This document shows, one piece after another, positions 1 to 7,636 of a stretch of DNA of 8,315 nucleotides. Position 1 is the first letter of the stretch. Every line of letters starts with the position of its first letter. The stretch comes from an uncultured Odoribacter sp. Lineage in GTDB: Bacteria; Bacteroidota; Bacteroidia; Bacteroidales; Marinifilaceae. The notes under the pieces are model-generated. The model was not told the origin of the DNA. It searched no databases and was given only the letters and a program-made list of their open reading frames with translations. The translations under genes and the position numbers were made by a program. The stretch spans positions 1 through 8,315 of the forward strand of contig CAJKZL010000117.1 in the NCBI GenBank assembly GCA_905204385.1, given 5' to 3'.

Positions 1-7
1 ATATTTG
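1..7 (+). promoter_or_regulatory. Possible 3' part of a Bacteroidota -7 promoter element at the window edge
   Basis: The first seven bases, ATATTTG, fit the last seven positions of the Bacteroidota -7 consensus TAnnTTTG; the first base of the element would lie just outside the window. The next gene starts at 66, so a transcript starting a few bases downstream would have a leader of roughly 50 nt. The rest of positions 8-65 has no recognisable gene: all three + frames reach a stop before the bcp start, and I cannot tell whether an upstream gene ends here. The match is short and AT-rich, so chance is a real possibility. Confidence 0.25.
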
Positions 8-65
8 TAATAAGCGGCGTAAGGATATATCTTCCGATTAATATACTGTAAATCATTAAAATACT

Positions 66-518
66 ATGACATCACTCCAGAAAGGCGATCGGGCTCCCTT
101 TTTCAAAGGGCTGAATCAGGCTGGCAAAGAAATCAGCCTGGATGACTATAAAGGAAAAAAACTGATCCTTTACTTTTATCCTAAGGACAATACCTCCGGT
201 TGTACCGCCGAGGCTTGTAGTTTGAACGAAAATTACGATACCTTGACCTCGCAAGGCTATGAAGTGGTTGGTGTGAGCCCCGACTCGGCTTCTTCCCATC
301 AGAAATTCATCACAAAATACAATCTCTCGTTCAACCTAATTGCGGACACTGAAAAGGCTATCCTGCAAGACTATGGAGTCTGGGGCGAGAAATCCATGTA
401 TGGACGTAAGTATATGGGCGTATTCCGGACTACTTTCGTCATCGACGAAAAAGGAATCATCGAAAAAGTAATTACCAAAGTGGATACTAAAAATGCAGCG
501 GCACAAATCCTGAAATGA
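66..518 (+). CDS. bcp: Thioredoxin-dependent thiol peroxidase (BCP/PrxQ family peroxiredoxin)
   Basis: This cytoplasmic peroxiredoxin reduces hydrogen peroxide and organic hydroperoxides using a reactive cysteine that is recycled by thioredoxin. The 150-residue length is normal for the family. The active-site motif P-x(3)-T-x(2)-C is at residues 39-46, with peroxidatic Cys46, and a second cysteine at 51 is placed as the resolving cysteine of atypical 2-Cys PrxQ enzymes (C-x4-C). The conserved active-site arginine is probably Arg121 in the FRTTF motif. The SGCT variant, rather than the commoner PGCT, is as I recall it in Bacteroides homologues. The ATG at 66 gives a standard N-terminus (KGDxAPxF) and follows an A-rich leader. 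recA begins 72 bases downstream with no hairpin between, so co-transcription is likely. Identification is firm. Confidence 0.96.
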   Translation: MTSLQKGDRAPFFKGLNQAGKEISLDDYKGKKLILYFYPKDNTSGCTAEACSLNENYDTLTSQGYEVVGVSPDSASSHQKFITKYNLSFNLIADTEKAILQDYGVWGEKSMYGRKYMGVFRTTFVIDEKGIIEKVITKVDTKNAAAQILK

Positions 519-544
519 ACAGGAGGAACCCCGCCAGTAACAAA

Positions 545-554
545 GTTTATAAAC
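545..554. promoter_or_regulatory. Perfect 10-bp palindrome in the bcp-recA gap
   Basis: GTTTATAAAC is a perfect palindrome lying 36 bases before the recA ATG. It sits where a dimeric regulator might bind, and recA is commonly damage-inducible, but I do not recognise the motif as a known LexA box of this phylum. The region is AT-rich, which raises the chance of accidental palindromes. No convincing TAnnTTTG promoter element was found in the gap, so a role as a promoter-linked operator is speculative. Confidence 0.2.
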
Positions 555-590
555 ATCATCACATCTATGAATCATTAAAATTTGAATTAT

Positions 591-1637
591 ATGGCAGAAA
601 AAGAAAAAAATCTTGAAAAACTTAAAGCCCTTCAATTGACTCTCGACAAGATTGAAAAGAACTTCGGAAAAGGAAGTATCATGAAGCTTGGCGACAATCA
701 GATTGAAAATATTCCGGTGATTCCTTCGGGTTCTATTTCACTGGACAAAGCACTAGGCGTCGGCGGTTATCCCAAAGGACGCGTCATCGAAATTTACGGT
801 CCGGAATCTTCGGGTAAGACCACCTTGGCTATCCATGCCATCGCAGAAGCGCAGAAGCAAGGAGGCATCGCAGCGATTATCGATGCCGAACATGCCTTCG
901 ACCGCAGCTACGCCGAAAAACTGGGCGTGGATATTGAAAATTTGTTTATATCCCAACCCGATAACGGAGAGCAAGCACTCGAAATTGCCGACCAACTGAT
1001 TCGTTCAGCCGCTATCGACATCATTGTAATCGACTCAGTGGCAGCTTTGACTCCCAAAGCCGAAATCGAAGGCAATATGGGCGATAGCGTGATGGGGTTG
1101 CAAGCTCGTCTGATGTCACAAGCTTTACGTAAGCTGACCAGCACCATCAGCAAAACCAATACCTGTTGCGTTTTTATCAACCAGTTGCGGGATAAAATCG
1201 GGGTGATGTTCGGCAACCCGGAGACCACCACCGGCGGTAATGCCTTAAAGTTTTATTCTTCCGTACGGTTGGATATCCGGAAAATCGGACCGATAAAGGA
1301 CGGAGAAGAAATTTTGGGCAACCATACCCGCGTGAAAGTTGTAAAAAACAAAGTTGCGCCTCCTTTCCGGAAAGCTGAGTTCGACATCATGTACGGCGAA
1401 GGCATTTCCATCTCGGGCGAAATTGTGGACCTCGGGGTGGAATACAATGTCATCAAAAAAAGCGGCAGTTGGTTTTCGTATGGCGAAAATAAGCTGGGAC
1501 AGGGACGTGAAACCGTGAAACAACTCATCATGGACAATCCGGAACTGGCAGAGGAATTAAAGCGAAAAATCGTCAACGCCATCAACGGAACGACGGAAGA
1601 GGCTCCTACTCCGGAAAACCCGCTCGACGAAGATTAA
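591..1637 (+). CDS. recA: Recombinase A (RecA)
   Basis: RecA forms ATP-dependent filaments on single-stranded DNA, catalyses homologous pairing and strand exchange, and stimulates LexA-type self-cleavage where such repressors exist. Using the ATG at 591 the protein has 348 residues, normal for the family. A TTG at 582 is in frame but adds only three residues, and the ATG gives the usual Bacteroidota N-terminus. Visible motifs are Walker A GPESSGKT (70-77), catalytic Glu100 in DAEHAFD, Walker B around 143-148 followed by DSVAAL, the L1 region near 157-170 and the L2 region [13 protein letters not shown] (209-221). The C-terminus ends in an acidic tail (TEEA...DED), as is typical of RecA. It follows bcp by 72 bases, and a strong hairpin 21 bases after the stop ends the unit. 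Nothing is broken or missing. Confidence 0.98.
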   Translation: MAEKEKNLEKLKALQLTLDKIEKNFGKGSIMKLGDNQIENIPVIPSGSISLDKALGVGGYPKGRVIEIYGPESSGKTTLAIHAIAEAQKQGGIAAIIDAEHAFDRSYAEKLGVDIENLFISQPDNGEQALEIADQLIRSAAIDIIVIDSVAALTPKAEIEGNMGDSVMGLQARLMSQALRKLTSTISKTNTCCVFINQLRDKIGVMFGNPETTTGGNALKFYSSVRLDIRKIGPIKDGEEILGNHTRVKVVKNKVAPPFRKAEFDIMYGEGISISGEIVDLGVEYNVIKKSGSWFSYGENKLGQGRETVKQLIMDNPELAEELKRKIVNAINGTTEEAPTPENPLDED

Positions 1638-1658
1638 AATGTGCTAAACCGAGTATGT

Positions 1659-1694
1659 GGAGAATGTGAAAAATCGGTATTTTTCACATTCTTC
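1659..1694 (+). terminator. Intrinsic terminator-like hairpin after recA, in the leader of the peptidase gene
   Basis: The arms 1662-1674 (GAATGTGAAAAAT) and 1679-1691 pair perfectly over 13 bp around a CGGT loop. Three further pairs (A-T, G-T, G-C) extend the stem outward to 1659 and 1694. The descending arm carries a run of five to six T. The hairpin begins 21 bases after the recA stop and ends 28 bases before the next ATG. It lies inside the upstream extension that a GTG start at 1657 would give the peptidase, which supports the ATG at 1723 as the true start. The run of A in the ascending arm could also make it work on the other strand. Confidence 0.8.
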
Positions 1695-1722
1695 CTATTT
1701 CCTACTGATTGATTTTTATCCT

Positions 1723-3807
1723 ATGAAAAAAACATTATACCCTGTATTATTCGTATTATCCCTTATGGCCTGTACTGATAAAACCGAAACAATCACCACC
1801 GGTAAGGGATATAAAACCCCGGCAAATCTAAAACTCGCTTCGGACGTGATGACCCCCGAGGTACTCTGGTCCTTCGGCAGAATCGGCAACGTCTGCATAT
1901 CACCGGATGGCAAACAAGCTGTATACGATGTAACTTACTTCAACAAAGAAGAAGACCGCGGATACACGGATTTGTATGTGATGAATCTCCAGGACGGTCG
2001 ATCCACCCAGGTGACCGATACCGATTTTAATGAATCGGACGCTAACTGGACGCCCGACGGAAAAGCCATCAGCTATCTGGCAAAGGGACAGTTATGGGAA
2101 ATGAATCCCGACGGAAGCCATCCCCGTCAGATCACGGACATAGAAGGAGGAATCAACGGCTATCTCTATGCTCCGGACATGTCTAAAATAGTTTTCCTCA
2201 AGGACGTGCAACTCGAACCGAGCGTGCAGGATCTGCATCCCGATCTTCCGAAAGCCAAAGCCCGGATCATCAACGACCAATTCTACCGCCATTGGAATGA
2301 CTGGGTGGATGCTTATACCCACCTGTTTATCGCTCCTTACTCACCTTCGCAAAAAATCACGCAAGGTAAGGATATTATGGAGGGAGAACGCTGGGAATCT
2401 CCGGTACGTCCCTGGGGCGGCACCGAACAGCTCGCATGGACTAAAGACGGGAAAAAACTTGTTTATACTTGCCGTAAAAAAGTGGGTATCGAGTATGCGG
2501 AATCTACCAACACCGATTTGTATGCCTATGACATAGAAAACGGCGAAAGTGTCAACCTTACCGAAGGCATGATGGGATATGACAAAAATCCGGCGATCTC
2601 TCCCGACGGAAAATATTTAGCCTGGGAAAGCATGGAGCGCGATGGCTATGAAGCGGACAAAAACCGGATCTATGTCATGGATCTCACTTCAGGCGAAAAA
2701 CAAGACTTCAGTGAAGGATTCGACCAAAATGCCGAAGGATTGAAATGGGGAGACAACCACACTCTCTGGTTCATTTCCGACTGGCATGCCACGGATGAAA
2801 TCTATTCGCTGGATATCCTTACAGGCCTGATCAAAAAACATACCGACGGTATACATAATTACACCTCTGTGATCCCTGTCGGCGACCGGCTTATCGCAAC
2901 AAAAGTTTCCATGAGCAAGCCTGCGGAAATATACAAAGTAGATCCGAAAACCGGCAAAGACGAAGAATTGTCTTTCGTCAACAAAGCCCTCCTCGACCAA
3001 CTTACTATGGGTAAAGTGGAAAAACGATGGATAAAGACTACAGATAACAAAGATATGCTAGTATGGATGATCTATCCTCCACACTTCAATGCCAACCAGA
3101 AATACCCCGCCATCCTTTATTGCGAAGGAGGCCCCCAAAGCACGGTCAGTCAGTTCTGGAGTTACCGGTGGAATTTTCAGCAAATGGCAGCCAACGGTTA
3201 TATCATTGTAGCTCCAAACCGGCGGGGTCTACCCGGTTTCGGCCAGGAATGGCTGGAACAAATCAGCGGAGATTATTCCGGTCAAAACATCAAGGACTAT
3301 TTGTCCGCCATCGACGAAGCTAAAAAAGAGCCTTATATCGACGAAGACCGATTAGGATGCGTAGGCGCTTCCTACGGCGGTTATTCGGTATACTATCTGG
3401 CAGGACACCACGACAAGCGCTTTAAAGCATTTATAGCTCATTGCGGTATCTTCGATCTGAAAATGCAATATTACACCACCGAAGAGATGTGGTTTGCCAA
3501 CTGGGACATGGGTGGAGCCCCTTGGGAAAAAGACAATAAGACAGCTCAACGTACCTTCGCCAATTCGCCCGACCTGTTTGTCGGAAATTGGGACACTCCT
3601 ATTTTGGTGATCCACGGACAAAAAGATTTCCGGATCGATGTGTCACAGGGAATGGCTGCTTTCAATGCTGCCCGGATGAGGGGAGTTCCTGCACAATATC
3701 TTTACTTCCCCAATGAATGCCATTGGGTAACCGGATGCCAGGACGGCATTCTCTGGCAACGCACTTTCAAAGGCTGGCTGGACAAATGGCTGAAGCAAAC
3801 AAATTAA
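1723..3807 (+). CDS. DPP5-like S9 family dipeptidyl-peptidase, predicted lipoprotein
   Basis: This serine exopeptidase of the prolyl-oligopeptidase clan (S9C, DPP5-like) should release N-terminal dipeptides from peptides, in P. gingivalis with Ala or hydrophobic residues at P1. The 694-residue protein has an N-terminal beta-propeller with TolB/WD-like SPDGK and TPDGK repeats (about 50-440), then a C-terminal alpha/beta hydrolase domain (about 460-694). The catalytic triad is Ser550 in GASYGG, Asp635 in GQKDF and His667 in ECHW; each is offset by eight from the P. gingivalis DPP5 triad as I remember it. The start was set at ATG 1723, not the in-frame GTG at 1657, because the ATG gives a clean signal with a lipobox, LMAC (14-17). 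Lipidation at Cys17 would anchor it in the envelope, although the P. gingivalis enzyme is described as periplasmic. It converges on the kinase gene. Amino-acid fermenting Bacteroidales use such enzymes to feed on peptides. Confidence 0.92.
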   Translation: MKKTLYPVLFVLSLMACTDKTETITTGKGYKTPANLKLASDVMTPEVLWSFGRIGNVCISPDGKQAVYDVTYFNKEEDRGYTDLYVMNLQDGRSTQVTDTDFNESDANWTPDGKAISYLAKGQLWEMNPDGSHPRQITDIEGGINGYLYAPDMSKIVFLKDVQLEPSVQDLHPDLPKAKARIINDQFYRHWNDWVDAYTHLFIAPYSPSQKITQGKDIMEGERWESPVRPWGGTEQLAWTKDGKKLVYTCRKKVGIEYAESTNTDLYAYDIENGESVNLTEGMMGYDKNPAISPDGKYLAWESMERDGYEADKNRIYVMDLTSGEKQDFSEGFDQNAEGLKWGDNHTLWFISDWHATDEIYSLDILTGLIKKHTDGIHNYTSVIPVGDRLIATKVSMSKPAEIYKVDPKTGKDEELSFVNKALLDQLTMGKVEKRWIKTTDNKDMLVWMIYPPHFNANQKYPAILYCEGGPQSTVSQFWSYRWNFQQMAANGYIIVAPNRRGLPGFGQEWLEQISGDYSGQNIKDYLSAIDEAKKEPYIDEDRLGCVGASYGGYSVYYLAGHHDKRFKAFIAHCGIFDLKMQYYTTEEMWFANWDMGGAPWEKDNKTAQRTFANSPDLFVGNWDTPILVIHGQKDFRIDVSQGMAAFNAARMRGVPAQYLYFPNECHWVTGCQDGILWQRTFKGWLDKWLKQTN

Positions 3808-3816
3808 CACTCACAG

Positions 3817-3853
3817 AAAATCTTCGATTCGTTGTCTGAATCGAAGATTTTTT
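3817..3853. terminator. Terminator between convergent peptidase and kinase genes
   Basis: Perfect 14-bp arms at 3817-3830 and 3838-3851 (AAAATCTTCGATTC and its complement) enclose the 7-nt loop GTTGTCT. On the + strand the stem runs into six T (3848-3853), 10 bases after the peptidase stop, making a classic intrinsic terminator. On the - strand the stem ends in TTTT, so it may also stop kinase transcripts, more weakly because no longer T-run follows. A smaller dyad TCGATA-GTT-TATCGA at 3875-3889 lies between this hairpin and the kinase stop. Nothing else is seen in 3808-3911. Confidence 0.85.
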
Positions 3854-3911
3854 AACTTTTAGGCTTCCCCGGGATCGATAGTTTATCGAGATAGCAAAAT
3901 AGTCTTGGAAT

Positions 3912-6683
3912 CTATTTAAAGGGTAATTCAAACCAGAAACACGACCCCATTCCTACCTCAGAATCCACCCCGATCTTCCCTCCCATCTGCTCTACCAGAC
4001 TTTTGCAAATCGATAAGCCCAGTCCGGTACCCTGCACAAAACTGTTCAGTTTAACGAAGCGATTGAAAATGTCGGACAACTTATCCGCCGGTATTCCGGT
4101 CCCGGTATCCTTCACAAAGAATTTAATATTTTCTGCCTCTGTCAGATTATATCCGAGTGTAATGCTTCCTTCAGACGTGAATTTCAAAGCATTATTTATA
4201 AAATTAGCAATTACCTGCATCAACCGGTTTTTATCCAGGTACAATTGATAATCGGGCAACCGATCGTCGAAAATAATCTTCACTTTCCCATCTTTCACTT
4301 TCATCCGTTGCGTACGGACGATCTCCTGACACAACACCTTTATATTCACTTCGTTTTGAACAAATCCAAAAGTACCGGCTTCAATTTTCGAGAGATCGAG
4401 GATATCTGAAATCAATTGCAACAACAGATCGTTATTCTCCTCTACCAATTTCATATATTCTATTCGCTCATTCCGGTCGTCACATTCGGCCAGTAATTCC
4501 GAAAATCCTACAATAGCATTCAACGGAGTTCTGATCTCATGGCTCATATTGGCCAGAAAGGCAGACTTCAACCGATCGCTTTCTTCGGCCCTGTTTTTAG
4601 CCTCTATCAGTCTTTGTTCGGTTTCCTTGAGTTCCGTTACATCGTAATTGACACAGATCATTTCAAATTTTCCGGGATCGGTGTTCAACCCATTGCGCAC
4701 CACGTTAATCCGGGTCCACTTTCTTCCCTGAGCCGCTTTCACTCTCAGATCGGCACTGAAATTGTCGATTTCCCCCGCCTTCACTTTTCGGATGCAGTTC
4801 ATAATATAGGCCCTGTCGTCATCATGCACATGCTTATAGACACCGAGGATTTCCGATAAGGGGGTTGTTTCTACTTCTCCCAGATTGTAATACCATTGAG
4901 GCACCCCGTACCCCTCACGGGTCAGCAAGTCGAACTTGCAATATCCCACTTTTCCATATTTGCTCACCAAGGAAAAGGATCGCTCAAATTCAGCAATCTT
5001 ACTATAAGCCTGGATGATTTCTGTGTTATCGATATTAATAAGGATATAATGAATCAGATTCCCCTCTGCATCATATAAAGTACTGGCCGTTGTATATAAT
5101 TCCACAAAATCGGTGCGCAATGTTTTATAATAACCGGCCACCGGTTTAAATTCATACTTGAATTGAAAGGATACTTTTTCCTGGTTTTTGATTCTCGTTT
5201 TTATCTCCGCAGGAATATTCGGATTATCGAACAAATTAATCCCTAACGCTTCCTCCTTGCAACGCAGTCCGAACATTTCCACATCCCGGATATTCATATC
5301 GATCAGCACTCCGTTTTTATCGTATAACTCGATGCCGGCAGGAAGATTGTCATAAATATTCCGCAAAATTTTTTCACTACGGTCCAAAGCCCGGTGAGTT
5401 TCATAGGTCTCTGTCATATCGGAAACCAGACAGGTCAGGACATCGGCACGGGTAGAAAAAACCACTGAATTACAGTAACTTTTGCCGCTCTCGAAATAAT
5501 GAGTGGTTTCCAGGAAAGTTCCGGATTTCAAAACACTGGAAAAGAAATCCAGGTTTTTCTCTAACTTGGTATCGATTTCGCTCCCTTTCCGGCCGACCAA
5601 TTTAACAACCGGCCGCTGCGTCATCTTTTCCAGGGCATAATTCCCGTCCAAAATGCAATAATCCACTGCATTTCCCTTCTCGTCATACAACAGTTTCACG
5701 CATAAATATCCCAATGGCATATAGCGGTAAAGATCCTGCAGGTATTGACGATCTTGAAGAGCCAGGCGCTCGGAGCGATGTAACTTGATGCAGATATTTA
5801 TAATATTTGCCAAAGAAGAAAACCATTGACAATCTTCCTCGCTCCAATGATGTTTATCCTCCACAATGTCTATCCCGACATATCCCCATACTTTTTGACG
5901 GGATGAGAGAGGAACGACCATGATGGATTTAATTTGCTGAAGCGCAAGAAAATCCTTTTCCATAGCAGCTTCCGGGGGCAGTTCCTCCAAACTGGACAAA
6001 ATAATCATATTTCCCGCAGCGATTTGTTCCGTCCACCAAGGCCCGGAAGATAAAGGCAAACGAGTCAATAACTCTTTTTCCCTTTCGATATCGGGATCCA
6101 CCACCTCGTAGGTACACGTTTGAGTTTCGGCTTCCCAATCGTATTCGATAATATAAGCCCTGCCCGCTTTGAACAGTTTCAGAATATCCCCTAAAATGAT
6201 ATTGATAATGCCGTCGATATCATCGTTTTTCATAAAAGACAACAAAGTACGGGAGATGTTGTTCAGTTGGGTCAGCAAATGATTTAACCTTAAAAAAGAA
6301 GCATTCAAATTCTGTTCGCTATACGGGCTCTCTATTTGTCGAACATATCCCCAGCGCAATGTTCCTTTTTCTTTTTTACCGGTAAGCAGTTTGACATCCA
6401 GCCAAATTTCTCCGGCCGATGTCTTCACCGGGAAAACCTCACCGTCGCCCAGAGGTCCGGCAACAACTCTTTTCCCCTTTTCCGTCTTGTGCCGGAAATT
6501 TTCCGGAATCATTTCATTGAATGCAGCAAAAGATAGGGTAGCCTCCGACAATCCTAACCTCTCCTGCAAATTCCTGGAGAAGTGATATTCCAGCTTGTTA
6601 TCATCCGCTTTCCACCAACCGATTCCGGCATCATCCAAAATCAGTTTCATCATTTCATACTCTTCGTTTTTCACTGAAGCCAT
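3912..6683 (-). CDS. Cytoplasmic PAS/GAF sensor histidine kinase
   Basis: This sensor kinase autophosphorylates on histidine and passes phosphate to a response regulator not present here. Domains of the 923-residue protein, by eye: PAS-like (10-118), GAF (135-305), three more PAS domains (312-427, 435-553, 567-685), a short coiled linker, HisKA (705-770) and HATPase_c (815-923). The phospho-acceptor is His715 in [10 protein letters not shown]. The ATP-binding boxes are Asn831 in the N box (NNALKF), DTGTGIP at 859-865 (G1) and GTGLG at 885-889 (G2), so it should be active. No signal peptide or membrane segment is visible, so it probably senses something inside the cell. There is no receiver or HTH domain, so it is neither a hybrid kinase nor a one-piece regulator. 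The PAS3 segment containing [11 protein letters not shown] resembles Bacteroides kinases I remember. The ATG at 6683 follows an A-rich leader. The ligand cannot be told from sequence. Confidence 0.93.
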   Translation of the reverse strand: MASVKNEEYEMMKLILDDAGIGWWKADDNKLEYHFSRNLQERLGLSEATLSFAAFNEMIPENFRHKTEKGKRVVAGPLGDGEVFPVKTSAGEIWLDVKLLTGKKEKGTLRWGYVRQIESPYSEQNLNASFLRLNHLLTQLNNISRTLLSFMKNDDIDGIINIILGDILKLFKAGRAYIIEYDWEAETQTCTYEVVDPDIEREKELLTRLPLSSGPWWTEQIAAGNMIILSSLEELPPEAAMEKDFLALQQIKSIMVVPLSSRQKVWGYVGIDIVEDKHHWSEEDCQWFSSLANIINICIKLHRSERLALQDRQYLQDLYRYMPLGYLCVKLLYDEKGNAVDYCILDGNYALEKMTQRPVVKLVGRKGSEIDTKLEKNLDFFSSVLKSGTFLETTHYFESGKSYCNSVVFSTRADVLTCLVSDMTETYETHRALDRSEKILRNIYDNLPAGIELYDKNGVLIDMNIRDVEMFGLRCKEEALGINLFDNPNIPAEIKTRIKNQEKVSFQFKYEFKPVAGYYKTLRTDFVELYTTASTLYDAEGNLIHYILINIDNTEIIQAYSKIAEFERSFSLVSKYGKVGYCKFDLLTREGYGVPQWYYNLGEVETTPLSEILGVYKHVHDDDRAYIMNCIRKVKAGEIDNFSADLRVKAAQGRKWTRINVVRNGLNTDPGKFEMICVNYDVTELKETEQRLIEAKNRAEESDRLKSAFLANMSHEIRTPLNAIVGFSELLAECDDRNERIEYMKLVEENNDLLLQLISDILDLSKIEAGTFGFVQNEVNIKVLCQEIVRTQRMKVKDGKVKIIFDDRLPDYQLYLDKNRLMQVIANFINNALKFTSEGSITLGYNLTEAENIKFFVKDTGTGIPADKLSDIFNRFVKLNSFVQGTGLGLSICKSLVEQMGGKIGVDSEVGMGSCFWFELPFK

Positions 6684-6723
6684 CAGATTTTCAATTTATT
6701 TTTCAACACTTCTCAGGAAGTTT

Positions 6724-6757
6724 CAAAATTACCATTTTACCTTCTAATTATCTCAAA
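6724..6757 (-). promoter_or_regulatory. Bacteroidota-type promoter for the histidine kinase gene
   Basis: Read on the - strand, TTTG (6757-6754) is followed after 22 bases by TAATTTTG (6731-6724), which matches the -7 consensus TAnnTTTG exactly. The spacing is close to the published 19-21 for Bacteroides -33/-7 promoters, slightly long. Transcription would start about 6-8 bases downstream, giving a leader of roughly 30-35 nt before the ATG at 6683. This is the best promoter match in the window. Confidence 0.6.
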
Positions 6758-6818
6758 GAAATCACTAAAAAACGAAGGCCTAAGAAGAAATTTGTTGTAT
6801 TTTTAACAAAACGACTTC

Positions 6819-6839
6819 ATAATTCCCCTATAGAATTAT
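6819..6839. repeat. Inverted repeat ATAATTC-N7-GAATTAT in the divergent intergenic region
   Basis: Perfect 7-bp arms at 6819-6825 and 6833-6839 flank a 7-base centre, CCCTATA. It lies between the two divergent genes, upstream of the putative -7 element of the TPR gene. The half-site GAATTAT recurs at 6877-6883 within a second dyad. This could be a regulator-binding site or chance in AT-rich DNA. Confidence 0.3.
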
Positions 6840-6858
6840 TTATTTTGCCAAATTTCAT

Positions 6859-6866
6859 TATTTTTG
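6859..6866 (+). promoter_or_regulatory. Putative -7 promoter element for the TPR gene
   Basis: TATTTTTG matches TAnnTTTG exactly and lies 53 bases before the ATG at 6920, giving a predicted leader of about 45 nt. No TTTG or TTG is present at the expected -33 position about 20 bases upstream; the nearest, at 6844-6847, is only 11 bases away. The call therefore rests on one element. Confidence 0.4.
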
Positions 6867-6874
6867 AGGCAATA

Positions 6875-6894
6875 ATGAATTATTAACAATTCAT
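6875..6894. repeat. Inverted repeat ATGAATT-N6-AATTCAT in the TPR gene leader
   Basis: Perfect 7-bp arms at 6875-6881 and 6888-6894 surround ATTAAC. The site begins 8 bases after the putative -7 element, at or just past the predicted transcription start. It could be an operator or a weak RNA hairpin in the leader. The stem is short and AT-only apart from one G-C pair, so its significance is uncertain. Confidence 0.3.
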
Positions 6895-6919
6895 CCATCT
6901 ACAAAACAACTAAACAGCT

Positions 6920-7570
6920 ATGAAAAAAATCGGTTTAATCTTCCTTTTGTTGGCCCTATCGACCCGTATTATTTGGGGACAGGCTGATCTCAATGCAATC
7001 AACCAACCTATAGATTTATTAAATCAGGCCAATGCAGACATTGAAAACGGGGATTATGAAGAAGCGGTTCAGAAGTTAATTGCCAGTATCCGTTTAAATC
7101 CTAAACTGCGCGAAGCTTATTCTTCGTTGAACACCGCCTGTTCCCACACCAATCAGACTTCAATTCTTAAGTCCTATCTGATCAAAGCGGCTGCCATCTT
7201 CGAAGAAGATGACGAAATCTGTTACTACCTGGGAAATATTTACCAACACGAAAATAATTTGCCCAAGGCCATCCAGGAATATACCAAAGCCATCCAGTAC
7301 TCGAAAAAGAATGGAGAGGAATTTGATTTGGTATACGCTTATTACCAAAACCGGGCAAGTTGTTATTTGAAAACCAACGAATTTGCCAAAGCTATACCGG
7401 ACTTCAACTATGCCTTAAAGCTAAATGAGGGAAACGGAGCAATTTACGCCAATCGGGGAATAGCCTATTATAAAACGGGAAAAAAGGCTCAAGCCTGTCA
7501 GGATTGGAAAAAAGCCAGCCAGCTAGGAGTCAGCAGCGCTTCTGTATATGTCCGGAAATATTGCCGGTAA
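6920..7570 (+). CDS. Secreted tetratricopeptide-repeat protein
   Basis: The 216-residue protein has an N-terminal signal peptide (lysines at 2-3, hydrophobic stretch 4-19, probable signal peptidase I cleavage after Gly20). There is no lipobox cysteine, so it is predicted to be periplasmic. About five TPR units follow, at roughly 35-64, 68-96, 99-130, 137-170 and 173-204, with recognisable TPR signatures such as GDYEEAVQKL, LPKAIQEYTKAI, EFAKAIPDFNYAL and YANRGIAYYKTG. TPR arrays act as protein-binding scaffolds; no catalytic motif is present and the partner is unknown. The C-terminal ACQDWKKASQLG segment with a final Cys (Cys193, Cys215) resembles many Bacteroidota TPR proteins and might form a disulfide in the periplasm. 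It is divergent from the sensor kinase gene and could share regulation with it, which is inference only. The ATG follows an A-rich leader (ACAAAACAACTAAACAGCT). Confidence 0.88.
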   Translation: MKKIGLIFLLLALSTRIIWGQADLNAINQPIDLLNQANADIENGDYEEAVQKLIASIRLNPKLREAYSSLNTACSHTNQTSILKSYLIKAAAIFEEDDEICYYLGNIYQHENNLPKAIQEYTKAIQYSKKNGEEFDLVYAYYQNRASCYLKTNEFAKAIPDFNYALKLNEGNGAIYANRGIAYYKTGKKAQACQDWKKASQLGVSSASVYVRKYCR

Positions 7571-7580
7571 GGCCGATGAT

Positions 7581-7616
7581 TGCTCGTTCAAAGATTCTGA
7601 AGTCTTTGAACGAGCA
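7581..7616. terminator. Hairpin between convergent TPR and permease genes, without a T-run
   Basis: Perfect 14-bp arms 7581-7594 (TGCTCGTTCAAAGA) and 7603-7616 enclose the 8-nt loop TTCTGAAG. It sits 10 bases after the TPR stop and 20 bases past the permease stop, the usual place for a shared terminator. No T-run follows on either strand, so it is not a canonical intrinsic terminator. It may instead stabilise 3' ends or work with a termination factor. Confidence 0.55.
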
Positions 7617-7636
7617 TCCGCTATCCGCATTCTGCC

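Noticed and set aside
520..526. AGGAGG-like Shine-Dalgarno sequence just after the bcp stop.
   Set aside because: No ATG lies 5-10 bases downstream, it is about 65 bases from the recA start, and Bacteroidota rarely depend on such sites.
582..590. TTG start for recA three codons upstream of the ATG.
   Set aside because: The ATG at 591 gives the usual N-terminus and is the far commoner start codon.
515..616. A 33-codon ORF starting at an ATG that overlaps the bcp stop (ATGA) and running through the gap into recA.
   Set aside because: It overlaps the recA start in another frame, has low-complexity basic content at its end, and has no recognisable family; an open frame of this length is expected by chance.
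1657..1722. N-terminal extension of the peptidase from an in-frame GTG.
   Set aside because: It would be encoded by the recA terminator hairpin and would bury the clear lipoprotein signal that begins at ATG 1723.
3875..3889. TCGATA-GTT-TATCGA dyad considered as the kinase terminator.
   Set aside because: The stem is only 6 bp with a 3-base loop and no T-run on the - strand; the 14-bp hairpin at 3817-3851 is a better candidate.
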